A stretch of DNA of 64,000 bases from Gaiellasilicea sp963705515 (lineage in GTDB: Bacteria > Actinomycetota > Thermoleophilia > Gaiellales > Gaiellaceae). The position numbers were made by a program, and so were the translations under genes. The DNA lies in the NCBI GenBank assembly GCA_963705515.1, contig CAVPJV010000008.1, positions 310,001 through 374,000 on the forward strand, written 5' to 3'. The notes under the pieces were generated by a model, which made no database searches, was not told the DNA's origin, and worked only from the letters and a program-made list of their open reading frames with translations. Below are positions 17,068 through 24,820 of this stretch, one piece after another. Numbering within the stretch: position 1 is the first letter of the stretch; each line of letters begins with the position of its first letter.

Positions 17068-17641
17068 AGATCTCCTTCAACTTGGCCTGGGCTTGCTCCT
17101 GGACGTCGTGGAAGAGCGAGTTGCCGTGTGCGTCGATCCCGACGATGAGCGGCCCGAAGTCCTTGACGCGGAACTTCCAGAGGCACTCGGGCATCAGCTC
17201 CTCCCACAGCACCTCCTCGATCTCCTCGATCTGGGTCGTCTCGAGCGCCGCGGCGCCGCCGACGATCGCGAAGTAGACCATCCCCAGCCGCTGCATCGGC
17301 TCGATCGCCTCGTCCGGCAGCCCACCCTTGCCGCAGATCGCGCGGACGCCGTACTGGGAGCCGAGCGGCTCGGTGAAGCGCACCATGCGGGCGCTCGTCG
17401 TCGTGCCGATGCAGACCTTCTCGTAACGGCCGTTCTCGAGCTTTCGCACGCCCGGCGCCGTGTGGAGCAGGAACGCGCCGGAGAGGTCCATCGGCGGCTC
17501 GACGCCCTGGTCGAAGATCCGGATCTGCGTGCGGTCCCGGATGCCGATGATGTGGCCCTGGACGGTGACCTCGTCGCCCGCGCGGAGCTTCAGGATCTCC
17601 TGCGGGTCGGTGATCGGGAAGGTGACCTCGTGCTTCGCCAT
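17054..17641 (-). CDS. Class I fumarate hydratase, beta (C-terminal) subunit
   Basis: A 195-residue protein matching the Fumerase_C domain (PF05683) of two-subunit Fe-S fumarase/L-tartrate dehydratase. Visible motifs are ITDPQEILKLRAGDEVTVQG, LLHTAPGV, GTTTSARMVRF, AICGKGG and IEEVLWEELMPECLWKF. It starts at ATG 17641, one base after the alpha-subunit stop, so the pair is translated together. It provides part of the active site for reversible hydration of fumarate to malate, or of a related hydroxy-diacid. Confidence 0.92.
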   Translation of the reverse strand: MAKHEVTFPITDPQEILKLRAGDEVTVQGHIIGIRDRTQIRIFDQGVEPPMDLSGAFLLHTAPGVRKLENGRYEKVCIGTTTSARMVRFTEPLGSQYGVRAICGKGGLPDEAIEPMQRLGMVYFAIVGGAAALETTQIEEIEEVLWEELMPECLWKFRVKDFGPLIVGIDAHGNSLFHDVQEQAQAKLKEIYARL

Positions 17642-17642
17642 C

Positions 17643-18542
17643 TCAGAACTCCCGATCGAACTCGAGGTTGCCCTGCGCGTCCACGTGCACCGAGGCACGA
17701 CGCGCGGCCCAGCACTGGTAGTTGACGGCGACCGGGTTCAGGGTCATGTGCGTGTCGGCGTGCTCGATGTGGCACTGGAGCACGGTCACGTCGCCGCCGA
17801 GGCCCATCGGGCCGATGCCCGTCTCGTTGAGCAGGCCGTAGAGCTCGTCCTCGAGCTGAGCGACGAGCGGGTCGGCGTTGCGCGTGCCGATCGGACGCGT
17901 GATCGCCTCCTTGGCGAGGTACATCGCGTAGTCGGCGGTGCCGCCGATGCCGACGCCGACGATCCCGGGCGGGCACGGCTTGCCGCCGGCGCCGACGATC
18001 GACTCGAGCACGAACTGCTTGATCCCCTTCACGCCGTCGGCCGGGACGCACATCTTCAGGAAGCTCATGTTCTCGGAGCCGGAGCCCTTCGGCACGCACT
18101 TGACGTCGAGGCCGTCCCAGTCGGCGATGAACTCCCAGTGCACGATCGGCAGCCGGTGGCCGATGTTGGGGCCGGTGTTCTCGCGCGTCAGCGTGTGGAC
18201 GGCGTTCGAGCGGAGCGGGTGCTCGACGGTCGCGCGCGCGGTGCCGTCGCGGAGCGCCTCGTAGATCCGCGTCGGGTGGAGCGGGAAGTGCTCGCCGACC
18301 CGGCAGGTGTAGACGGCGATGCCGGTGTCCTGGCAGACGAGGTTCTTCTCGCTGTCCGCGATGTTGACGTTCCGGTTGATCGTCTGCAGGACGCGCTGGC
18401 CCGTGACGGAGGTCTCGCGGGCCGTCGCGGCCGCGAGGGCGTCGCGCAGGTCCTGCGGGATGTCCTTCAGCGCCCAGACGTAGAGGTGCGCCGCGGCGTC
18501 CTCGACGGCGTGCTGGATGTCTGTGGTCGTAAGAGTGCTCAT
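17643..18542 (-). CDS. Class I fumarate hydratase, alpha (N-terminal) subunit
   Basis: A 299-residue Fe-S subunit (PF05681). Cluster cysteines appear in LVCQDTGIAVYTC, SFLKMCVPADG and GKPCPPGIVGVGIGG; the NTGPNIGHRLPIVHWE segment is also conserved. The ATG at 18542 overlaps the flavoprotein stop (ATGA). Together with the beta subunit it forms a [4Fe-4S] hydro-lyase. L(+)-tartrate dehydratase is the alternative function; the neighbouring fumarate-reductase-like flavoprotein favours fumarase. Confidence 0.92.
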   Translation of the reverse strand: MSTLTTTDIQHAVEDAAAHLYVWALKDIPQDLRDALAAATARETSVTGQRVLQTINRNVNIADSEKNLVCQDTGIAVYTCRVGEHFPLHPTRIYEALRDGTARATVEHPLRSNAVHTLTRENTGPNIGHRLPIVHWEFIADWDGLDVKCVPKGSGSENMSFLKMCVPADGVKGIKQFVLESIVGAGGKPCPPGIVGVGIGGTADYAMYLAKEAITRPIGTRNADPLVAQLEDELYGLLNETGIGPMGLGGDVTVLQCHIEHADTHMTLNPVAVNYQCWAARRASVHVDAQGNLEFDREF

Positions 18543-19750
18543 GCGCTCGCTTTCTCCGCGGCGGCCCGGCCGGCCCGCCGTCCGAATACAACACATTCCA
18601 GGAGTGAGTTGCCCATCATGCGATTGCGGCCGTGCGTCCCGCCCGCGATCTCGCCGCACGCATACATACCTTCCAACGTGGTCTGGGCGTCGGTGTCGAT
18701 CGTGAGGCCGCCGTTCTGGTAGTGGAGCACGGGGTAGGTGAGGATCGGCTGCTCGAGCGGGTCGATGCCGGCGCCGCGGTAGCGGCGCAGCATGTACGGC
18801 AGCGAGATCTCGGCGTCGTCGGGTGCGATCAGCGTCGTGTCGAGGTAGACGGCGGGGCGGCCGTCCTCGGTCTCGACGCCCCTGCCGTTCTCGACCTCGT
18901 CGAAGATCGCCTGGCTGACGACGTCGCGCGGGCCGAGCGAGTCGGTGAACTCCTCGCGGTCGGCGTTCAGGAGCACGGCGCCGTAGGCGCGCGTCGTCTC
19001 CGGGATCGAGTAGCCCTGCATCGTCTCCGGCCACGCGCCGCCGTTCGGGTGGTACTGGAGCTCGTCCAGGTCGCGCGCCTCGGCGCCGAGGTCGAGCGCG
19101 ATGCGCGTCACCTCGCCGGTCGCGTTCGGATGGTTGGTCGAAAGCTCGCCGCGCTCCTCCGCGACCCTGAAGCAGCGTCCGCCGGCCGCGAGGATCACGG
19201 TCGCCGCGTCGAGCTCGTGCTCGCCGCAGGTCGCGCGCCAGCCGTTCTCGCCCGGCTCGAGCGCCGACAGGGGGCTGTTCGGGAACAGGGTGCCGCCGCC
19301 CGCTTCGAACGCGTCGCGAAGGGCCTTCGTGATCGCATGTCCGGTGCGGTCGCCGACCTGGAGCAGGCGCTTCGCCGAGGCGCCGCCGCAGCGGGCCAGC
19401 CGGTAGCCGCCGTTCTCGCGCGTGAATGCGACGCCGAGCTCCTCGAGCCAGTGGATCGCGCTCTGCGCATCGCCCGTGAGGATCTCGACGAGGCGCATGT
19501 CGGCGCTGTCGTGCGAGCTCTTGAAGATGTCGGCCGCGTGCTGCTCGGGCGAGTCGTCGTCGCCGAACGACGCCTGGATCCCACCCTGCGCCTTCGCCGA
19601 GTTGCAGGCCTGGATCGAGCCCTTCGTGGCGAGGCCGACCCGGGCGCCGGAGCGCTCGGCCGAGACGGCGGCGGCCAGCCCGGAGGCGCCGCTGCCGACC
19701 ACGAGCACGTCGAAGGATGCGCGCTGGCTCACGCTGGCAGGATACCGCAC
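18539..19750 (-). CDS. Short FrdA/SdhA/NadB-like FAD flavoprotein
   Basis: A 403-residue FAD-binding-2 protein. The dinucleotide motif is VLVVGSGASGLAAA, followed by the flavin-contact segment CNSAKAQGGIQASFGDD, LDELQYHPNG, and the C-terminal YACGEIAGGTHGRNRMMGNS with SLLECVVFGRRAG. It stops right after this motif, about 150 residues short of SdhA, FrdA or NadB, so the helical C-terminal domain is missing. No Fe-S or membrane-anchor subunit gene follows; fumarase does. GTG 19750 or in-frame GTG 19732 could be the start. It may be a soluble fumarate reductase or aspartate-oxidase-like enzyme. Confidence 0.87.
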   Translation of the reverse strand: MRYPASVSQRASFDVLVVGSGASGLAAAVSAERSGARVGLATKGSIQACNSAKAQGGIQASFGDDDSPEQHAADIFKSSHDSADMRLVEILTGDAQSAIHWLEELGVAFTRENGGYRLARCGGASAKRLLQVGDRTGHAITKALRDAFEAGGGTLFPNSPLSALEPGENGWRATCGEHELDAATVILAAGGRCFRVAEERGELSTNHPNATGEVTRIALDLGAEARDLDELQYHPNGGAWPETMQGYSIPETTRAYGAVLLNADREEFTDSLGPRDVVSQAIFDEVENGRGVETEDGRPAVYLDTTLIAPDDAEISLPYMLRRYRGAGIDPLEQPILTYPVLHYQNGGLTIDTDAQTTLEGMYACGEIAGGTHGRNRMMGNSLLECVVFGRRAGRAAAEKASA

Positions 19751-19752
19751 GC

Positions 19753-19771
19753 GCTAATGCGCTGCATTAGC
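19753..19771. promoter_or_regulatory. Inverted repeat upstream of flavoprotein-fumarase operon
   Basis: The perfect repeat GCTAATGC-GCT-GCATTAGC (8-bp arms) lies two bases upstream of the 19750 start and about 55 bases from the divergent small secreted-protein gene. This is a good operator position. No regulator gene is adjacent. Confidence 0.45.
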
Positions 19772-19825
19772 TGTTCTTATCGCTCCCGGACTATTGAGAA
19801 CCGCTCAGACTGCCGATAAATCCGG

Positions 19826-20174
19826 ATGATGACCCGACTCTTCGGATTCCTCTCCATTCTCGCCGTGCTGGCGGCATCCGGCTACGCCTTCGTCGGCCAG
19901 TCGAGCCTGGGCGGGCTGAACCCGATCGGCAAGGTCTCGGGCGCCGAGTCGCGGGCCGAGGTCGCGAGCGCGAAGTACACGCTGGCGATCGTCGCCCGCC
20001 AGCTCGCCCAGGTGCACGCCGTCACGGCCACGTACGCCGACACGCTCGACTTCGACAACCCGTTCGTCCGGCTGGTTCGCGCCGACGCAGACCTCGTACT
20101 GCGTCGAGTACAGGAAGACGCAGACGTACTTCCTCGCAGGCCCGGGCGGCACCGTCGCACCCGGTTCCTGCTGA
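19826..20174 (+). CDS. Small secreted pilin-like protein, frameshifted
   Basis: A short exported protein beginning MMTRLFGFLSILAVLAASGY (one hydrophobic N-terminal helix). The original frame decays into Arg-rich sequence after DNPFV. Shifting by one base near 20070 restores a sensible end, WFAPTQTSYCVEYRKTQTYF then LAGPGGTVAPGSC, whose stop at 20172-20174 abuts the stop of the convergent dehydrogenase gene. The paired cysteines near the end suggest a disulfide, as in small pilin-like proteins. The break is one extra base in CGGCTGG, possibly a consensus error. Confidence 0.6.
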
Positions 20175-21110
20175 TCACCAGATCGCGCTGAGCAACTGCT
20201 CGACGTCGGCGGGCGTGACCGGGCGTGGATTCGCCTTCGCGCCTGGACGCTCCGCAGCCGACTCGGCGACCTCGGCCGCCGCCTCCTCCGGGATGCCGAG
20301 GTCGCGCAGCCGCTCGAAGCCGCCCAGGCGCGCGAGCTCCTCGACGCGCGCCGCGGGGTCATCCGTGCCGAGGGCGGCGCCGAAGCGGGCGATCGCCTCG
20401 CCGGCGACCGGCTCGTTGAACCGGAGCGCGGGCGGCAGCGTCAGCGCGTTCAACGCGCCGTGCGGCGCGCCGTAGCGGCCGCCGAGCGCCTGCGCGAGTG
20501 CGTGCCCGAGCGCGAGCATCGAGGCGCCGAGCGCGGCTCCGGCGTGGCAGGCGCCGCGAAGGAGCTGCTCGCGAGCCTCCGGGTCGTCTGGCTGCTCGAC
20601 GACCCGGGGAAGCCATTCGCCGATCAGCTCGGCGCCCGCGAGAGCGTCGGCGTCGCTCTCCGGCGTCCGCTCCCGGACATAGAGCGCCTCGGCGCAGTGC
20701 GCGAGCGCGTTCAGCGACGTGCCGACCGTCTCGGGTACCGGTAGCCCGAGCGTCAGCTGCGGCTCGTAGACGATCGCGTGCAGGTTCGCTCCGGCCCCGC
20801 CGCCGCGCATCCGGCGGTCCGGGTCGCGGACGCCGAAGAAGGACGTCCACTCCGCCCCGGAGTACGTCGTCGGCACCGAGACGAGCGGCAGCCCGCTCGC
20901 GGCCGACGCCGCCTTGCCCGTGTCGATCGCGCTGCCGCCGCCGATCGCGACGATCGTGTCGACGCCGTCCGGCACCTCGATCCGGTGCGACGGCACCTCC
21001 TCCCAGCGATCCGGAGCTTCGAAGACGTCGCGCCAGCGCGGGCTTGCGACGACGAGTGGCCGGTCGCCCGCTAGTGCGGACAGCTCCTCGATGCCCCAGC
21101 GAACGATCAC
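20175..21110 (-). CDS. Iron-containing alcohol dehydrogenase / maleylacetate reductase-like
   Basis: A 311-residue group III dehydrogenase-like protein. Visible are the nucleotide loop IVAIGGGSAIDTGKAAS, SVPTTYSGAEWT, and metal-ligand regions NALAHCAEAL and GHALAQALGGRYGAPHG with the histidines expected in maleylacetate reductase and iron alcohol dehydrogenase. It is shorter than typical Fe-ADH (about 350-380 residues), as maleylacetate reductases are. The GTG start at 21110 overlaps the LysR stop by GTGA, so regulator and enzyme form an operon. An aromatic-degradation role is plausible but no ring-cleavage gene is near. Confidence 0.87.
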   Translation of the reverse strand: MIVRWGIEELSALAGDRPLVVASPRWRDVFEAPDRWEEVPSHRIEVPDGVDTIVAIGGGSAIDTGKAASAASGLPLVSVPTTYSGAEWTSFFGVRDPDRRMRGGGAGANLHAIVYEPQLTLGLPVPETVGTSLNALAHCAEALYVRERTPESDADALAGAELIGEWLPRVVEQPDDPEAREQLLRGACHAGAALGASMLALGHALAQALGGRYGAPHGALNALTLPPALRFNEPVAGEAIARFGAALGTDDPAARVEELARLGGFERLRDLGIPEEAAAEVAESAAERPGAKANPRPVTPADVEQLLSAIW

Positions 21111-22004
21111 GCCGCGAGCTTGGCGCGGGCGAACTCGACGAACGCGTCGGCTGCGCGCGTCGGCGTCCGGCCGGAGGCGCGGGCGAGCGAGATCTCGCGC
21201 CGCGCGTCGAGCCCTTCAACCTTGGCGGCGGTGAGCGAGCCCGGCCGCGAGCTCCGGCTCGACCGCCGAGCGCGAGATGAACGTGACGCCGTAGCCGGCC
21301 TGCACGGCGCTGCGCACCGACTCCTGCAGCCCGAGCTCGAGTCGGACGTCCAGGTCGCGCAGCCGCGTGCCGATCGAGCGCAGCTCGTCCTCGACGATCT
21401 GGCGGACGCCGGCGCCCTCCTGCATCACGATCAGGCTCTCGCCGCGCAGCTCCTCCAGCGAGACGGTTCGCCCTGCGAACGCGTGGCCGGGCGGGCAGGC
21501 GAGGATCACCTCGTCGTCGAAGAACGGCTCGAAGGCGACCGCGCGGTGGCGGCGGGCGGCGCCGACGATCCCGAGCTCGAGCTCGCGCGCCGCGACGCGT
21601 TCGACGACGGCCTGCGTGTCGGCGACCGTCAGCGCGATCCTGACGCCCGGGTGCTCGCGCTGGAACTCGCACAGGAGCAGCGGCACGACGATGGCAGCCG
21701 GGCCCGTGGAGGCGCCGAGCTGCAGCTCGCCGGAGAGCTCGCCCTCGCCCTCGCCGGCGATCTCGTCGAGGATCTGGCCCTCGAGCGTCAGCAGGCGCTG
21801 GGCGCCGCGGTAGAGCCGCAACCCCGCCTCGGTCGGCTCGACGCGGCGGCCGGAGCGGTCGAGCAGCTGCGTGCCGAGCCGCTTCTCGAGCGCCCGCACC
21901 TGGAGGGAGACGGCGGGCTGGGTGACGCCGAGACGCTCGGCCGCCTGCGAGAAGCTGCGCCGCTCGACGACGGCGCAGAAGGCGGCCAGCTGACGAGTAT
22001 CCAT
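21107..22004 (-). CDS. LysR family regulator, frame break near C-terminus
   Basis: The N-terminal LysR helix-turn-helix reads MDTRQLAAFCAVVERRSFSQ then AAERLGVTQPAVSLQVRALE, followed by the substrate domain (LGASTGPAAIVVPLLL). The frame ends early at 21216. A one-base shift near 21240 continues as SLTAAKVEGLDARREISLA ... AADAFVEFARAKLAA and stops at 21107, overlapping the next gene's GTG, which is the normal LysR ending. The gene is therefore intact apart from one indel. It is divergent from DUF354, with a LysR-type box covering its start. Confidence 0.85.
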
Positions 22005-22017
22005 AAGCAGATCTTAT
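22003..22017. promoter_or_regulatory. LysR-type T-N11-A box
   Basis: ATAAG-CAGAT-CTTAT is a symmetric T-N11-A motif in the 26-base gap between LysR and the divergent DUF354 gene. It overlaps the LysR start codon, a common place for an autorepression site. Confidence 0.5.
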
Positions 22018-22030
22018 AGACTCGTCGCGG

Positions 22031-23041
22031 GTGCGCGTCTGGGTCGACATCACGAACTCGCCGCACGTGCCGTTTTTCCGGCCGCTGCTGCGGCTGCTCG
22101 CCGAGGACGGCCATGACGTCGAGGTCACCGCCCGCGACTACGCGCAGACGCTCGAGCTGCTCGAGCTGAACGGGATCGCGCACCACGTCGTCGGGCCTGC
22201 ACACGGAGGCGCCGGTGCGCTCGGCAAGGCACGGGCGATGGCCGGGCGCCTTCCGGCCCTCCGCCGCTTCGCAAAGGGTCGCCGGTTCGACCTCGCGCTC
22301 GCGCACGGCTCGCACGAGGCGATGCTCGTCGCCCGGAGCCTCGGGCTCGCGGCCGCGACCGCGCACGACTACGAGTTCGCGACAGTGCAGCACCAGCTCG
22401 GTCTCCGTGCCGCCACACGCGTGGTCTTCCCGGACGCCGTTCCGCCCGACCGGCTCGCCCGACTCGGCGCGAAGCCGCCCAAGCTCCGTCAGTACCCGGG
22501 GATCGAGGAGGAGTACTACCTCGCCGGCTTCGAGCCCGATCCGGCCGTCCTCGACGGCATCGATCCCGCGAGCGTTCTCGCCGTCGTGCGGACGCCGCCG
22601 GAGGTCTCGCTCTACCACCGCCACGGCAACCCGCTCTTCCGGGACGTGCTCGACCGGCTCGGCCGCGACGAGCACGTGCACGCCGTCGTCCTCCCCCGGA
22701 CGCGCGAGCAGCGGGACGAGATCCGCGCGCTCGGGCTGCCGTCGCTGCACCTCCCGGAGCACGCGATCGACGCTCAGAGCCTCGTCGGTCTCGCCGACCT
22801 CGTCGTCTCGGCCGGGGGGACGATGAACCGCGAGGCGGTCGCGCTCGGGACGCCCGTCTACACGACGTTCGCGGGCCGGCTCGGCGCCGTCGACGAGACG
22901 TTGATCCGCGAGGGACGGCTGCGGCCGCTGACCTCACCGGCCCAGCTCGAGGTCCGCAAGCGCGACGAACAGCGCCCGAGCGCGTCGACGCGATCCCCGC
23001 CGCCTGCTCGACGCTCCTGCTCGACGTGGGTTCTCGACTAG
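22031..23041 (+). CDS. DUF354 domain protein (glycosyltransferase-B-like)
   Basis: A 336-residue protein with the DUF354 signature MRVWVDITNSPHVPFFRPLL, GHDVEVTARDYAQTLELL, HGSHEAMLVARSLG, FPDAVPPDRLARLG, and late ADLVVSAGGTMNREAVALGTPV, matching a UDP-GlcNAc epimerase / GT-B fold. The start is GTG at 22031. The last 25 residues are Arg/Ser/Pro-rich and unlike the family. Another frame gives RRRDPRRLLDA at the same place, so a one-base frame break near 22960 is possible. It is probably an envelope polysaccharide enzyme; its activity is unknown. Confidence 0.82.
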   Translation: MRVWVDITNSPHVPFFRPLLRLLAEDGHDVEVTARDYAQTLELLELNGIAHHVVGPAHGGAGALGKARAMAGRLPALRRFAKGRRFDLALAHGSHEAMLVARSLGLAAATAHDYEFATVQHQLGLRAATRVVFPDAVPPDRLARLGAKPPKLRQYPGIEEEYYLAGFEPDPAVLDGIDPASVLAVVRTPPEVSLYHRHGNPLFRDVLDRLGRDEHVHAVVLPRTREQRDEIRALGLPSLHLPEHAIDAQSLVGLADLVVSAGGTMNREAVALGTPVYTTFAGRLGAVDETLIREGRLRPLTSPAQLEVRKRDEQRPSASTRSPPPARRSCSTWVLD

Positions 23042-23116
23042 ACCGGCTTCGCGCGAGCTGGTAGGACTCAGCCAGACGTTCACATTTCACGCGGGGAACG
23101 AAGGAGGGAATTGCGG

Positions 23117-24820
23117 ATGAGAGCTTCAAGCAGGATCACCCTTGCACTGGTACTCGTCTGGCACCGTCGCGGCAGCGCTGGCTGCGTCCGCCGGCGCGCG
23201 AATCGATGACAGGGGCTCAGGCTTCAAGACCTCGGCGCCCACGATGCTCACGGCCGTGAGCCCGGCGTGGACGATCACGCCGCTCATCACCGTCGGGCGA
23301 GACGCTCGCGGGCGGCTACTGTTCGAGTCGATCCCGGACGGGATCTCGATCGACGCCGCGTGGCCGCAGGCAGCGACAACGCGTACGGAACGTCGACCTC
23401 TACGTCAACCACGAGACGTCGACCGTCCCGTTCCCGTTCACCGGCGCCGGACGGCCGGCGGGCTCCAACGACTTCACAAACGCAGCTCGTGAGCCAGCTC
23501 GTCGCTCGCACCAGCGAGCGGCCGGCGTCCTCAGCGGCGAGCTACGCGATCCCGCGCGACCAGAACTACCAGCGCTTCTGCTCGAACTTCCTCGCGACGA
23601 AGGCAGCACGGATTCGACACGCCGCTCCTCTTCACGAACGAGGAGGGGATCGACTGGGTCAACCGGACCGGGACCGCCTGGCCCGCCACGACCGGCGCGG
23701 CCGACCCCCGGCAGATCGGCGTCGTCGTCGCCTACGACGCGAAGAGCGGCCAGTACAAGCCGATCTGGGGCATGGGCCGGCACAACCACGAGAACAGCGT
23801 CGCGGTCCCGGGCTACGGCCATCCGGTCGTCCTCTCCGGCGACGACACGTTCGTCAGCGCCCGGCGCAGTCGCAGCTCTACATGCTACATCGCGCGGAAC
23901 TCGGCCGATCGCTCTGGACCGACCAGGGCGACGCTCTGGGCGTTCGTCGCGACAACCCGGCCACGAACGACTACGACGACATCCCGCCCGGCTCGACGCA
24001 GCGTGGTCCGGGCCACTTCATCAAGGTGCCGAAGAACATCGCCACGGCGCGACCCGAACGGCTCGGAGCTGATGGCTGCGATCCGGCTATCCGCCGCCGC
24101 CGACAACGGTCTGGCAGATCGAGTACGGCGTCGGCTCGACGGGCCGCAGTGGGTGCTCGAGCACTGGAGCGACACTCGAACGCGTCTTCCAGTTCGTCCG
24201 CATCGAGGACATGGCCTACGACAAGCGGCCGGGGTGCCGAACGTCGTCTACGTCGCCGACCGGACGCGGCTAGTCGCGGGTGCGGCCGCACGTTCAGCGG
24301 CCCTATCCGAACGGCCGGATCTGGAAGCTGGTGCTCGACACGAACGACCCGACGAAGGTACGTCGCTGTCGATCCTCATCGACGGCGACACGGGCCCGGT
24401 CAAGAGCCGCGACGCCATCCACCAGCCGGACAACCTCGAGTCGACGCAGGTCGAAGCTCCTCATCACAGAGGATCCGGGCTCGAGCCAGCAGTTCAACCC
24501 GGGCGACGCGGATGCGACGACCGCGCGGCTCTGGCACTACCACCTCGACGACCGGCACGCTCAGGTCGTCGCGAGGTCGACCAGTCCGCTGACGAAGGCC
24601 CGACCGACGTCGACGCGGCACCGGCGGAGGCTCGGCGCCTGGGAGTCGACCGGGGTCGTCGACGTGTCAGTCCGTCTTCGGACGCGGCTCGTTCCTGATC
24701 GACGTCCAGGCCAGACACTGTCGTGCAGACCGAGCAAGCGCGGCATCGTCACCTCCGCAGCCCGGACTACACGTTCAAGCGAGGGCGGCAGCTCATCCTG
24801 ACGCCAACCCGACGGCCTAA
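23117..24820 (+). pseudogene. PhoX/DUF839-family secreted protein, many frame breaks
   Basis: A gene of about 1.7 kb, starting at ATG 23117 after an AAGGAGGG ribosome-binding site, with a signal peptide split across frames (MRASSRITLALVLV, then GTVAAALAASAGA). Recognisable PhoX/DUF839 pieces alternate among the three frames: SGFKTSAPTMLTAVSPAW, MGRHNHENSVAVPGYGHPVV, GHFIKVPKNIATA, RPYPNGRIWKLVLDTNDP, LLITEDPGSSQQFNPGDADA, ARLWHYHLDD. I see about a dozen single-base shifts but no obvious loss of residues between pieces. Either a young pseudogene or a stretch of poor consensus. The intact protein would be an exported calcium-dependent phosphatase-like enzyme. Confidence 0.8.

Noticed and set aside
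20359..22128. A 589-codon minus-strand open frame
   Set aside because: It overlaps the dehydrogenase and LysR genes in another frame and is Arg/Ala/Pro-rich without motifs; a shadow of real genes.
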